NCBI GenBank assembly: GCA_040219935.1
Contig: JAVJUA010000011.1
Span: 186,001 to 250,000 of the forward strand
Direction of reading: 5' to 3'
DNA: 64,000 nt
Source: UBA7803 sp040219935
GTDB taxonomy: Bacteria > Pseudomonadota > Gammaproteobacteria > Pseudomonadales > Azotimanducaceae
In this document: positions 1 to 8,545 of the stretch, one piece after another
Numbering within the stretch: position 1 is the first letter of the stretch
Layout of the letters: every line of letters starts with the position of its first letter
Notes under the pieces: generated by a model
What the model was told of the DNA's origin: nothing
Seen by the model: the letters and a program-made list of their open reading frames with translations, nothing else
Database searches by the model: none
Translations under genes and position numbers: made by a program

Positions 1-469
1 TGAGGTTCAGCGCGCCGACGGTGACGATCATCTCCACGGGGAAACCGGCCAGGTAGAGCGGCAGGTAGAAGACCAGCGTCGACCCGGTGCTGGTCTGACG
101 CAGCGCCGTGGACAGGTTGAACTCCTCGCTCTGATGGTGGGCGACGTGGGAGGCCCAGAACAGGCGCCACTGATGTCCGTACCGGTGCGACCAGTAGTAG
201 CACAGGTCGTAGCCGACGAAGGCCAGCACCCAGACCAGCCACGACTCGGCGGGCAGCGCCGCGTAGCCGAAGCGCTCGCGCAGGTAGATCACCACAACGC
301 CGACCAAACCGAGCTTCACCAGCCCCACCAGGCGCGACAGGGTACCCAGGGACAGGCTGTTCACCGTGTCGGCGAGCCGGTAGGTGTTGCGGCCGCGGGC
401 CCTGCCGTACGCGTACTCGAGCGCCATCAGCAGCACGAAGAACGGAATGGCGTACATCACCAGGCTCAT
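1..469 (-). CDS. fatty acid hydroxylase / sterol desaturase family membrane protein (3' part outside window)
   Basis: Only the N-terminal 156 residues are present; the gene runs off the left edge. The protein starts with hydrophobic segments and then shows the di-iron histidine signature: HX3H at residues 95-99 (SHRYGH) followed by HX2HH at 108-112 (HVAHH). This identifies the membrane hydroxylase superfamily (FA_hydroxylase, PF04116), which uses O2 to hydroxylate or desaturate lipids at the inner membrane. The later His cluster of the family lies outside the window. The ATG at 469 is 37 nt after the DUF1761 stop, so the two genes probably share a transcript. No in-frame stop lies between them, so an upstream start is possible. 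The substrate (sterol, fatty acid or carotenoid) cannot be told. Confidence 0.85.
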   Translation of the reverse strand, partial: MSLVMYAIPFFVLLMALEYAYGRARGRNTYRLADTVNSLSLGTLSRLVGLVKLGLVGVVVIYLRERFGYAALPAESWLVWVLAFVGYDLCYYWSHRYGHQWRLFWASHVAHHQSEEFNLSTALRQTSTGSTLVFYLPLYLAGFPVEMIVTVGALNL

Positions 470-506
470 GGCCGCGAGTATATCCTGCAGAAGGCCGCCG
501 GCCGTC

Positions 507-905
507 TCAGTGCCACAATCCCAGAACCAGCCCGTACAGCGTGTACTGTGCGGTGTGGTAGCCGCCGTTGATCAGCAGCAGCTTGAGCGGCCGCTGCTCG
601 AACTGGTAGTTGATGGCGAACGACCCCGCCACCCAGAACAGCCCGGCCGCGAAGCCGGCACCCACCCCGAGCTGCAGCGACGGCGCCGGCCCCAGGAACA
701 TGGCGAACACGAAGGCGCCGAGCAGCGACCAGACGAACGAGATGCCGAACACCTTGGCCATGTTGGCCTGCTGGGCTTGCTCGGGCGTGATGCCCGCGGC
801 GGCCATCCAGCCGTTGCCGAACAGCAGCGGCGAGTACCACAGGCCGCCCAGGGCGAAAGCAGAGACGGCCGCCGCGACCACGGCCAAATAGTTGATGTCG
901 ATCAT
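507..905 (-). CDS. DUF1761 family small membrane protein
   Basis: A 132-residue integral membrane protein with about four hydrophobic segments. The N-terminus (MIDINYLAVVAAAVSAFALG) followed by GLWYSPLLFG is the DUF1761 hallmark. The function of the family is unknown. I chose the ATG at 905 because an A/G-rich Shine-Dalgarno tract (AGGGAGGGGGG) ends just before it; a longer reading to 956 lacks such a site. It sits between a hydroxylase gene and a ClpP-like gene on the same strand, so an operon from 2129 down to 1 is plausible. I infer no biochemical activity. Confidence 0.85.
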   Translation of the reverse strand: MIDINYLAVVAAAVSAFALGGLWYSPLLFGNGWMAAAGITPEQAQQANMAKVFGISFVWSLLGAFVFAMFLGPAPSLQLGVGAGFAAGLFWVAGSFAINYQFEQRPLKLLLINGGYHTAQYTLYGLVLGLWH

Positions 906-921
906 GACCCCCCTCCCTCGA

Positions 922-1815
922 TCAGCGCTCCCCACCCGCTGCCAGCGCACTCCCAAGCGCCGGCACGGCCTCGCGCAGGCTCTGCGCCCGCGCCTGCGCC
1001 AGCCGCCGGTGGCGGCAGGCCCGATGGGCCTCGGCGCGATCCATCAGCGCGTCGCGCAGCGCCGCGGAAGGCGCGGCGACCGACGCATAGGATTCGTCGG
1101 CGGTGAGCGGTGCCGGGCACGACGCCAGCACGGCCGCGGCCTGCGGGGCCTTGCCGGCCAGCGCGCGACGCTCGGCGAAGCTCAGCCAGCCGTCCCCGGC
1201 AGCGGCACCGGCAGCCGCCGCGCCGAGGTCGGCGGGCGCGCTCATGTCGGCCAGATAGGCCGCCACTGCCGCATCGTCCGCAGCCAGGCCATGGCGGCCC
1301 AGACGGCCCTCCAACGCGAATCGCTCGGCACCGCCCAGCCAGATCAGCAGGCAGGCCCCCGTGCACTCGGCAGGCACCAGAGCGCCGGCACAGCCGCCCA
1401 GGTTCCCTGAGCCTTCCAGACACACCAGGTCGCCGCCGCGCGCGTAGTCCCATACCCCATCGAGGCGCCGTGCGTAACGATAGCCCACCTCGGTGGTGGC
1501 CAGCGCCGCCCGCAGAAAGCGGCCGATGCGCATGGCCTCGGCCGGGTCACCGCCGGGGCTGTCGAGCTTCACGGTCCACAGCACGTCCGGATCCTGCACC
1601 GCCGGCAGCGCCTCCCCGGCCACCAGCCGCTGCATGCGGGCGACGAAGCGATCATGGTCGCCCGCCTCGATGGCGCCTTGAATCAGCAGCTGCCGGCCCC
1701 GGCACTCGTCCTCGACGACGATGAGCTCCGCCGCAGCAGCGGCCCCCGCCGCCACCAGCAGCAGCGCGGCAGCAAAGCCTCGCATCGCCCGCGCCACGGC
1801 ACGGCTCGCGTTCAT
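922..1815 (-). CDS. exported ClpP-fold protein, probably without the nucleophilic serine
   Basis: 297 residues with a cleavable signal peptide (about 1-29, Ala-rich). Residues 78-115 read like the ClpP/crotonase fold seen in periplasmic ClpP-like proteins (WTVKLDSPGGDPAEAMRIG, where SPGG is the oxyanion-side glycine motif). In these relatives the nucleophile lies in C-A-S-A-C; here residues 151-155 are C-T-G-A-C, so Ser is replaced by Gly. The following LGRHG at 172-176 keeps the usual His position. I therefore read it as a probable pseudo-protease or scaffold. The start at 1815 overlaps the stop of the upstream monooxygenase gene (ATGA), which implies translational coupling. Confidence 0.7.
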   Translation of the reverse strand: MNASRAVARAMRGFAAALLLVAAGAAAAAELIVVEDECRGRQLLIQGAIEAGDHDRFVARMQRLVAGEALPAVQDPDVLWTVKLDSPGGDPAEAMRIGRFLRAALATTEVGYRYARRLDGVWDYARGGDLVCLEGSGNLGGCAGALVPAECTGACLLIWLGGAERFALEGRLGRHGLAADDAAVAAYLADMSAPADLGAAAAGAAAGDGWLSFAERRALAGKAPQAAAVLASCPAPLTADESYASVAAPSAALRDALMDRAEAHRACRHRRLAQARAQSLREAVPALGSALAAGGER

Positions 1816-2129
1816 ACGACCTGCTCGAAGGTTTCGAGCTGGGGCGGGCCGAGGTAGGTGCCCTTGGGCGCGTGGGCCTGGGCGTGGGCCTTGCGGAAGT
1901 GCTCCGACTGGGTCCAGGCGGTGAAGGCGTCGCGGGACGCCCACACCGAATGGCTGGCGTACAGGGTGTAGGCGGGACCGTCTTCCGGCTCCACCCGCGG
2001 CCCCTTCAGCAGCGCGAAGGTCTTGAAACCCGGAACTTCCGACAGGTAGGTCTCACGCTCGCGCCAGATCTTCTCGAAGCCGTCTTCGAAGCCGGGCGCG
2101 ATCCGGAACCGGTTCATGGCGAGAAACAT
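1812..2129 (-). CDS. antibiotic biosynthesis monooxygenase (ABM) domain protein, possible heme-degrading type
   Basis: 105 residues forming a single ABM (dimeric alpha/beta barrel) domain. IsdG/HmoA-type heme monooxygenases use an Asn-Trp-His set. This protein has Asn6 in MNRFRI, Trp63 or Trp72, and His77 or His82 in the W-T-Q-S-E-H-F-R-K-A-H stretch, in the right order, so heme or another aromatic may be the substrate. The ATG at 2129 is preceded by AGAGGAG at good spacing. The stop overlaps the ATG of the ClpP-like gene. Assignment to the ABM family is firm; the heme role is inference. Confidence 0.75.
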   Translation of the reverse strand: MFLAMNRFRIAPGFEDGFEKIWRERETYLSEVPGFKTFALLKGPRVEPEDGPAYTLYASHSVWASRDAFTAWTQSEHFRKAHAQAHAPKGTYLGPPQLETFEQVV

Positions 2130-2244
2130 GCGAACTCCTCTGGCATGACGTTGGCTGAAGCTACGGCGCCCAGTGTAAGGCGTCTGCCGGCAGCAGGCAC
2201 GATCTGCTATGTTGCCGCCGATCTGCCACCGGAGGCTCGCCGCC

Positions 2245-3264
2245 ATGGCCACCGTGAAGAAGCGCATCGTGGTCTGTGCCGACGGCACCTGGAACGACCC
2301 CGAGGACGACCACCCCACCAACGTGCTGCGCATGGCGCGCGCCATACGCCCCGAGGACGGCGACGAGGTGCAGCAGGTGGTGTTCTACGACTGGGGCGTG
2401 GGCAGCTATCACGGCCAGCTGCTGGGTGGCACCACCGGCCTCGGCATGGAGAAGAACATCCAGGACGGCTACCGCTTTATCGTCCAGAACTACGACCCGG
2501 GTGACGAGATCTTCCTGTTCGGCTTCAGCCGCGGCGCCTACACGGCACGGGCGCTGGCAGGCATGCTCAACAAATGCGGCATCCTCAATCGCACCCTGGC
2601 TGCCGACATCCCCCGCGCCTTCGACTTCTACAAGCGACGTACTGCCCGGCCGAGCTCTCCCACCGCGCGGCAGTGGCGCGCGGCGAACGCCGTAGGCGGC
2701 GACCGGGCCACGGTGGACTTCGTCGGCGTCTGGGACACGGTAGGCGCGCTCGGCATTCCCACGCGCGTGCTCGGCTTCGTGGAGGAGCGCGACCTGTTCT
2801 TCGATCAGGAGCTCGGCTCCAACGTCCGGGTCGCCCGCCACGCGGTGGCCATCGACGAGCAGCGCAGCGACTTCGTGCCCACCCTGTGGACCCGCAAGGA
2901 GGCCCTCGACATCCGCCAGGTCTGGTTCGCCGGCGTGCACGGCGACGTCGGCGGCGGCTGCGCGCCCAAGGACGGTGAGCTGCTGAGCGACGTGCCGCTG
3001 GCCTGGATGGCTCGCGAGGCCAGCCGGGTCGGGCTGCTGTTCGAACCGCACCTGCATGGCGACACCACCGCACTGCACGAAGCCCGGGCGCACAAATCCT
3101 ACCGGCGCTTCTGGCGCGTGCTGGGCAAGGAGCAACGGGTCATCCCCGCCGACGCCCTGGTGCATGCCTCAGTTCGCGACCGCCACCAGGCCACCGGCTA
3201 CGAGCCGGAGCCGCTTCGGAAGTGGCTGGCCGCCAACGGCGGCTGGGGCACCGTCGAGGATTGA
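2245..3264 (+). CDS. DUF2235 alpha/beta-hydrolase-like protein
   Basis: 339 residues, almost entirely one DUF2235 domain. It opens with the conserved RIVVCADGTWND block and has the nucleophile elbow GFSRGAYTAR near residue 100; VDFVGVWDTVGALG and WFAGVHGDVGGG follow in family order. DUF2235 proteins include type VI secretion phospholipase effectors (Tle1-like) and many cytosolic proteins of unknown role. No vgrG, PAAR, tip or immunity gene is adjacent, so an effector role is not supported here. Start chosen at 2245 after GGAGG at 2231; the reading can be extended to 2209 but lacks a Shine-Dalgarno there. The next gene begins 23 nt downstream. Confidence 0.85.
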   Translation: MATVKKRIVVCADGTWNDPEDDHPTNVLRMARAIRPEDGDEVQQVVFYDWGVGSYHGQLLGGTTGLGMEKNIQDGYRFIVQNYDPGDEIFLFGFSRGAYTARALAGMLNKCGILNRTLAADIPRAFDFYKRRTARPSSPTARQWRAANAVGGDRATVDFVGVWDTVGALGIPTRVLGFVEERDLFFDQELGSNVRVARHAVAIDEQRSDFVPTLWTRKEALDIRQVWFAGVHGDVGGGCAPKDGELLSDVPLAWMAREASRVGLLFEPHLHGDTTALHEARAHKSYRRFWRVLGKEQRVIPADALVHASVRDRHQATGYEPEPLRKWLAANGGWGTVED

Positions 3265-3287
3265 GCAGGAGGCACGAGGATCAACCC

Positions 3288-3530
3288 ATGACCGATCTGG
3301 CACACGCCGTGGAACTGCTCGCCCGGGGCGACTGGCAGGGCGCGCACGCCATCGTGCAGGACGACGAATCACCGCTGGCCTGCTGGGCACACGGCATCGT
3401 CCACATGCTGGAGGGCGATCTCGGCAACGCCGACTACTGGTACCGGCGCGCTGGCCGGCCACGGCCGGGGCCCGAGCGCGCCGGCGAGGAGATCACCCTG
3501 CTACGCCATCACCTCGGCGGCGTGGCCTGA
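3288..3530 (+). CDS. small TPR-like protein
   Basis: 80 residues, soluble, made of two or three short helices (LAHAVELLARGDWQGAHAIV; WAHGIVHMLEGDLGNADYWY). The pattern resembles a degenerate tetratricopeptide or Sel1-type repeat: G at the helix turn, and the A-N/D-Y-W-Y-R-R-A stretch common in short bacterial proteins of unknown function. It has a good ribosome site (AGGAGGCACGAGG before the ATG) and lies 23 nt after the DUF2235 gene, so it is probably co-transcribed. No known partner; the role is unknown. Confidence 0.7.
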   Translation: MTDLAHAVELLARGDWQGAHAIVQDDESPLACWAHGIVHMLEGDLGNADYWYRRAGRPRPGPERAGEEITLLRHHLGGVA

Positions 3531-3533
3531 GGA

Positions 3534-4172
3534 TCAGCCGCCGAGCTCGGCCAGCTTGCCCTCGAAGTAGCTGCGGCTGCGCTCGTCGATGGGCACCGAC
3601 AGATAGCGGCGCAGGGCAGCCGCGTCGAGCTGCGCGTGCCGGTCGCGAAACATCTGCACCGTGCTCACCCGGACGCCCTGATGCTCGATGAGCGTAAAGG
3701 GCTCGCCGGACGTCACCGCGCCGGTGCGGACGACGCGGCAGTAGAACCCGGGGCGCTCGCCCCGCATGAAGCGCTTCACGAAGCCGGCATCGCCCATGCG
3801 TTGCGCCAGGGTGTTGCAGGGAATGCGCGGCGCCGTGACCTCCAGCACCACCTGCTCGAACACCAGCCGGGTGCCCACCACCAGCCCGGCTTCGGCGAGG
3901 CCGGACAGGGTCAGGTTGTCACCGAAGGTGCCCGGCTCGAGCGGGCGCCCGAGCTCGGCCGACCACCACGCATAGTCTTCCTGCCGGTAGGCGTAGACGG
4001 CCTGATCGGGGCCGCCGTGATGCCGGGTGTCGATGATGGCGTCACCGCCGAGGCCGAGCTCCGAGACTGCCACCGGGCCCGCCACCGGCCGCTTGCCGAT
4101 GCCCGTGTAGCCGTCGAAATGCCGTCCGCTGAGGCGCTCGCGGCGGCCGACGTTCACGCTTTCCAGTCGCAC
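3534..4172 (-). CDS. MOSC domain protein (YiiM-like)
   Basis: 212 residues with a MOSC beta-barrel core. GLGGDAIIDTRHHGGPDQAV (residues about 40-60) is the conserved Gly/His/Gly signature, and TAPRIPCNTLA (about 113-123) carries the cysteine expected to hold a sulfur or molybdenum-cofactor ligand. A C-terminal helical extension (YLSVPIDERSRSYFEGKLAEL) matches YiiM-type proteins, which detoxify N-hydroxylated base analogues with a molybdenum cofactor. It is convergent with the TPR-like gene (3 nt between stops) and lies 14 nt upstream of the TonB receptor gene on the same strand. Confidence 0.85.
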   Translation of the reverse strand: MRLESVNVGRRERLSGRHFDGYTGIGKRPVAGPVAVSELGLGGDAIIDTRHHGGPDQAVYAYRQEDYAWWSAELGRPLEPGTFGDNLTLSGLAEAGLVVGTRLVFEQVVLEVTAPRIPCNTLAQRMGDAGFVKRFMRGERPGFYCRVVRTGAVTSGEPFTLIEHQGVRVSTVQMFRDRHAQLDAAALRRYLSVPIDERSRSYFEGKLAELGG

Positions 4173-4186
4173 GTCAGGAACTCCGG

Positions 4187-6640
4187 TCAGTCGAAGGTGG
4201 CGGACATGCGCGCGTACATCAGCCGGCCGCCGGCGTTGAAGGGCGCGTATCCGGAAAAAGGATACAACGAATGCTCGACGGGCTGGTCGGCGCCCGTTGG
4301 CCGCACGTCCGGATACTCATTCAGCAGGTTGTGCACGCCGACGCCGAATGCGACCCGGCGGTTGACCCGGTAGCGCAGGTCCAGATCCAGCAGCCAGGCA
4401 GCGTCCATCTCGAAACGCTCGACGTCGCGACTGCCGAAGTCGGTCACCGCGCCCAGCCGGGTCAGGCGGCCCTGCACGTCCCAGGGTCCCCGCTGCCAGG
4501 CCGCGCGCGCGATCAGCTTGAGCTCCGGATGCTCGGCTTCGAGCTGCGCCGCGGCGCGGTCGCCGAACGGGGTGACGGCGTCGCCGGCCGCCGTGGTCAG
4601 CGAGCGCAGGTCGTCCACCCGGGTGGTGTGGCGGCTGACGCCGAGGTCGAGATCGAGCACGCCGCGTCGGACGTCGAGGCGATAGCCCGCCCGGGCGTCG
4701 ATCCCGCGGGTGCGGACATCGGCGCCATTCAGCGCGAACTGCACGGCATCGATGTCGGCCAGCCCGGCGGCCGCCATCGCGTCGGTCACCACGCCCCCGG
4801 AAAGCTCCGGCGACAACACCACGCGGTCTTCGACGTCCACCTGCCAGGCATCCACGGACAGCGACCAGCGCTCGCCGGGGGCGTAATGCAGGCCGACGCT
4901 GGCGTGCTCGGCAGTCTCCTCATTCAGGGAGCCGCCGCCCAAGGCGGCCGCCTCGGCGCTGTCCGGGGCATAGACGCCCGACTCGCGCGAACCGGCCGGG
5001 GTCACGAACCGCACCGCCCGGTTGTAGGTCGACTGCGCCAGCGCCGGGGCGTGGAAGCCCCGCCCGGCCGCAGCGCGCAGCAGCAGCCCATGGACGAGCT
5101 TAAGCTCGGCGCCCAGATCGGCGCTGAACTGGCCACCGAGATCGTCCAGATCGTCGTAGCGGGCCGCCAGCGAGACGTCGAGCCGGTTGGTCACGGCCGC
5201 CCGCAGCGCCGCATAGGCCGAGTCGGTATCGCGCGTGTTCTCCAGCTCGCTGGCGAACCCGGCAAAGCCCACCGATGCCGCCGGCAGCCGCTCGCTGACG
5301 ACGCCGGCCAATCCGGCGTCGAAGTAGGACGCCAGGTCGCCGGTCTCCACCTCGTACTCCTCGCTCGCCGAGGCGACGCCTGCCTCCAGGATGAGCGGCC
5401 CGGCCAGCCACGATGGTTGCCAGCCGCGCACCACGTCGAGCTGGAACCCCGACATCTGGGTCTCGTTGTTGCCGGTCACGAAGCTGCGCGGGCTGCCGGC
5501 GCCGAACGTGGGGTTCAGGGTGTCTGCCACGGACAGGTCGATCTCGTCCTCGCGCTGGTTGTAGCTCAGATCCCAGCGCCAGCCCCAGTGCTCGCCGCGC
5601 AGGCCCAGGCTGAAGGAGCGGTCGTCGATGTCGGACTCGAGCTTCGGCAGGAAGCCGTCGGGGTAGAGCGCCGGAACGTTGCGGGCATCCACGGCGCGTA
5701 CGAACGGCGCAAAGGTCTCGACGTTGCGGGTGCCGAGAAAGGTGAACCCGTAGACGTCGACGCCGCCGCCCACCGGCATGGCGGCATTGAACAGAATGTT
5801 GAGCTCCTCCAGCGCCGGATCGCCATAGGCCGAACGGCGCCGGTCGATGGTACGCTCACGAACGTCGAAGCTGCCGTCGGGCCGCAGCGGATACTGCTGA
5901 CGCGCGTCGTAGCCGGCGCGGTTGGCCGAGTTGCGATCCTGATACTCGGCGGACAGGCGCATGAACCCGCCGTCCCCCAGCGCAAAGCCCCAGCTCCCCT
6001 GCAGCACCAGGTCGTTGCCGTCGCCATCGTCTTCGGTGAGGTTGCCGGACAGGCCGAGCTCGATGGTGCCCGCCACGTCGTCCACCACCGCACCGCCGAA
6101 TCGGGGTACGCCCTCGATGGCGGTGCGGCGCTGCCCGAACGACGCTTCGAAGCGGCCGCCGGCGGCCGCGTCGTCGAGGACGATGTTGATCACGCCGGCC
6201 TGGGCGCCGGAGCCGTGCCGGCCCCCGGCGCCGCCCGACAGCACCTCCACCCGCGCCACCGCTGCCAGCGGCAGCAGCGCCAGGTCGAAGCCCACCGAGC
6301 CACGGCCCGCCTGATCGGATGTGTAGAATCGGGCGCTGGCGTGCTGCCGCTTGCCGTTCACCAGCACCACCATCTGATCCGGCGCCAGCCCCCGCAGCGA
6401 GCCGGCGCGGGCATGATCGTCGCCGTTGACCGCGAACGGTGCCGCGAAGCGGTAGGCGGGCAGCAGCGCCGCCAGGGCGCGGGGCAGGTCGGTGTGGCCG
6501 GTGGACGCCAGCGCGGCGCGATCGAAAACGTCGAGCGGCCGCCCGGCCGGCGGCGCAACGGTGTCGGCGCTAACGGCCGCGGCGGCGCCCAGCAGCAGGC
6601 ATGACCCCATGGTGTTGAGGTATCTCCGCAAGTCCTTCAC
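4187..6640 (-). CDS. TonB-dependent outer membrane receptor
   Basis: 817 residues: signal peptide (MGSCLLLGAAAAVSA region), plug domain about 40-180 with the characteristic VVLVNGKRQHAS and VARVEVLSGGAGGRHGSGAQAGVINIVL motifs, then a long beta-barrel with alternating aromatic strands. The ligand is unknown. The barrel ends in ...MSATFD rather than a terminal aromatic residue. Start choice: AAGGAG at 6652-6647 abuts an ATG at 6646 with no spacing, but gives 6 nt to the GTG at 6640, which I prefer. No siderophore, B12 or carbohydrate gene is next to it. A large open frame on the opposite strand is a shadow. Confidence 0.88.
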   Translation of the reverse strand: MKDLRRYLNTMGSCLLLGAAAAVSADTVAPPAGRPLDVFDRAALASTGHTDLPRALAALLPAYRFAAPFAVNGDDHARAGSLRGLAPDQMVVLVNGKRQHASARFYTSDQAGRGSVGFDLALLPLAAVARVEVLSGGAGGRHGSGAQAGVINIVLDDAAAGGRFEASFGQRRTAIEGVPRFGGAVVDDVAGTIELGLSGNLTEDDGDGNDLVLQGSWGFALGDGGFMRLSAEYQDRNSANRAGYDARQQYPLRPDGSFDVRERTIDRRRSAYGDPALEELNILFNAAMPVGGGVDVYGFTFLGTRNVETFAPFVRAVDARNVPALYPDGFLPKLESDIDDRSFSLGLRGEHWGWRWDLSYNQREDEIDLSVADTLNPTFGAGSPRSFVTGNNETQMSGFQLDVVRGWQPSWLAGPLILEAGVASASEEYEVETGDLASYFDAGLAGVVSERLPAASVGFAGFASELENTRDTDSAYAALRAAVTNRLDVSLAARYDDLDDLGGQFSADLGAELKLVHGLLLRAAAGRGFHAPALAQSTYNRAVRFVTPAGSRESGVYAPDSAEAAALGGGSLNEETAEHASVGLHYAPGERWSLSVDAWQVDVEDRVVLSPELSGGVVTDAMAAAGLADIDAVQFALNGADVRTRGIDARAGYRLDVRRGVLDLDLGVSRHTTRVDDLRSLTTAAGDAVTPFGDRAAAQLEAEHPELKLIARAAWQRGPWDVQGRLTRLGAVTDFGSRDVERFEMDAAWLLDLDLRYRVNRRVAFGVGVHNLLNEYPDVRPTGADQPVEHSLYPFSGYAPFNAGGRLMYARMSATFD

Positions 6641-6789
6641 GGCCATCTCCTTGATCCAAACGCGACACCTTAGGGAGCCGGCTGATGGGAAGCAATGACA
6701 TGGGCGGCCTTTCGGCAGCGGCGCCGTTTCGCAGTACCATGGCCCGGCACACCCGCACATCACGCTGACCTTGGAGAGGGGGTTATCCG

Positions 6790-7746
6790 ATGACGACCAA
6801 GCCGAACCCACGCATTTCCGCCCGTCTGACCGCACTGCTGATCGCGGCGCTGCTTGCCGCGCCGCTGGCCGCCGAGGAGGCGGCCCGCCTCAACCGCACC
6901 ATCGAAACCCTGGAGGCGGAGCAGCCGGCGTTCGGCATCTTCACGGGCAACTTCTCGCTGGCCAACGCCCGCGGGCTGGCTCGATCGGGCCTGGACTTCA
7001 TCTTCATCGACATGGAGCACACGCCCGTCGACCTGGAGACCCTGCAGGCCTTCCTGCTCGGCATGACCGACAAGGCCCGCATGCTGGAAAAGGGGAATGC
7101 GCAGATGGACGTCACCCCTCTGGTGCGCATTCCCATGAGCGGCCGCGAAAACCTGCAGTGGATGGTCAAGCAGGTGCTGGACGCCGGCGCCTTCGGCATC
7201 GTCTTCCCCTACGTCGAAACCCAGGAGGAGGCCGAGATCGCGGTACGCTCGATGCGTTATCCGCAGGTGCGCGGCGACGCTGCCGTGGAGCCGGCCGGCC
7301 TGCGCGGCGCCTCGCCCGCCATCGCCAGCTGGTTCTGGGGCTCCCGCAACTACATGAGCCAGGCCGACGTCTGGCCGCTGGACCCGAACGGCGAGCTGCT
7401 GGCGGTGATCCAGATCGAGTCGAAGCTGGCCGTGGAGAACGTCGAGGCGATCGCTTCGGTACCCGGCATCGGCGCCATCTTCATCGGCCCCAGCGACCTG
7501 TCCATCTCCTACGGGCTGCCGGGACAGCTCGACCATCCGGAGGTGGCCGCCGCCATGAAAAAGGTGCTGGGGGTGTGCAAGGCGCGAGGCATTCCCTGTG
7601 GCCTGACCACCAACCAGGACACGGTCGCCGACTACCTGGCCGAGGGCTACACCTTCGTGACCGTCGGCTACTGGGACGACGCCGGCATCTCCACCCGACC
7701 GGGCACCGCCCTGGATGCCGCCCGTCGGGCGGCCGGCCGCAACTGA
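6790..7746 (+). CDS. secreted HpcH/HpaI aldolase family protein
   Basis: 318 residues. Residues 1-28 form a clear signal peptide (basic start, hydrophobic run LLIAALLAAPLAA). The rest is the HpcH/HpaI TIM-barrel. Family catalytic residues are present: FIDMEHTPVD (His), LVRIPM (Arg), VIQIESK (metal-binding Glu) and FIGPSDLS (metal-binding Asp), so activity looks intact. Cytosolic members cleave 4-hydroxy-2-oxo acids in aromatic degradation. Export of this enzyme is unusual. The gene lies 25 nt before a second exported protein on the same strand. Confidence 0.85.
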   Translation: MTTKPNPRISARLTALLIAALLAAPLAAEEAARLNRTIETLEAEQPAFGIFTGNFSLANARGLARSGLDFIFIDMEHTPVDLETLQAFLLGMTDKARMLEKGNAQMDVTPLVRIPMSGRENLQWMVKQVLDAGAFGIVFPYVETQEEAEIAVRSMRYPQVRGDAAVEPAGLRGASPAIASWFWGSRNYMSQADVWPLDPNGELLAVIQIESKLAVENVEAIASVPGIGAIFIGPSDLSISYGLPGQLDHPEVAAAMKKVLGVCKARGIPCGLTTNQDTVADYLAEGYTFVTVGYWDDAGISTRPGTALDAARRAAGRN

Positions 7747-7771
7747 GACCAACCGAAGCGGGAGCGGCACC

Positions 7772-8545
7772 ATGCGCATCCGAACGCTCATCCCGACCTG
7801 GCTCATGGTCGCGCTGCTGCCCCTGACGCCCGGCGCCCAGGCCGAGCCGGCCACCAGCCTGATCGGCCGCAGCGTCGAGACCCGCGACGGCGAGGAGCTG
7901 GGGCGGGTGCGCGATCTGGCCGTCGACCTGAGCAGCGGACAGGTGCGCTTCGTGGTGGTGTCGGTGGGCAGCTTTCTGATTCAGGACAGCCTGATCGCCG
8001 TGGCCCCGGACGCGCTGCGCGACAGCGCCGACCGGGACGGCCGGCTGGTGCTGGAAGCCAGCGCCGACGCCCTGCGGCAGGCGCGCCGGTTCGCCGATGG
8101 CGACTGGCCGCAGGCGCCCGACGTGCTGCGCGCCGCGGCGCCTGAGGACGACGCGGCGCCTGCCGGCGGCACGGACGCCGGGACGCCCACACCGTCGCGG
8201 GGCACGGCCACCATCAGCGACGGCCGCCGCCGGGCGACCCTTTCTGCAGGGGAGCGACGCATCGAAACGGTAACGGCGACGCCAGCGCCCGCCGCGCCGA
8301 CCCGGGAAGCAACAGCCAAGGCGGCCGTCGAGGTCGAGAAGCCGTCACATCCGCCGCCGCGCACGCAGTTCGAGCGGCTCGACCGCGACCGCAACGGCGT
8401 GCTCGACCGCGCCGAGATCGCCCACGAGCTGGAACGCAGCCATCGCTTCGCCGACATCGATGTCGACGCCAACGGCGTCGTGGACGAAGGTGAGTGGCAG
8501 CGATTCCAGCCGCCGGAAGAGCGCGTTTCCGACGAGCTCAGGTAA
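7772..8545 (+). CDS. secreted PRC-barrel and EF-hand calcium-binding protein
   Basis: 257 residues. The signal peptide (about 1-24, ending AQA) is followed by a PRC-barrel domain (about 28-85; LIGRSVETRDGEELGRVRDL), a Pro/Ala/Thr-rich linker (about 115-195), and two EF-hand loops at the C-terminus: DRDRNGVLDRAE (about 205-216) and DVDANGVVDEGE. PRC-barrels usually bind RNA or the photosynthetic reaction centre; envelope versions are poorly known. Calcium binding is predicted from the DxDxNG spacing. It starts 25 nt after the exported aldolase and likely forms an operon with it. Its last 8 bases overlap the convergent small gene. Confidence 0.8.
   Translation: MRIRTLIPTWLMVALLPLTPGAQAEPATSLIGRSVETRDGEELGRVRDLAVDLSSGQVRFVVVSVGSFLIQDSLIAVAPDALRDSADRDGRLVLEASADALRQARRFADGDWPQAPDVLRAAAPEDDAAPAGGTDAGTPTPSRGTATISDGRRRATLSAGERRIETVTATPAPAAPTREATAKAAVEVEKPSHPPPRTQFERLDRDRNGVLDRAEIAHELERSHRFADIDVDANGVVDEGEWQRFQPPEERVSDELR

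Noticed and set aside
2245..3264. DUF2235 protein as a type VI secretion effector
   Set aside because: No vgrG, PAAR, hcp, adaptor or immunity gene is near, and many DUF2235 proteins are unrelated to secretion.
4271..6604. Open frame of 777 codons on the plus strand opposite the first TonB receptor
   Set aside because: The protein is Gln/His/Arg/Val/Ala-rich without domains, and the minus-strand receptor has clear plug and barrel motifs. Long antisense frames are expected at this GC content.
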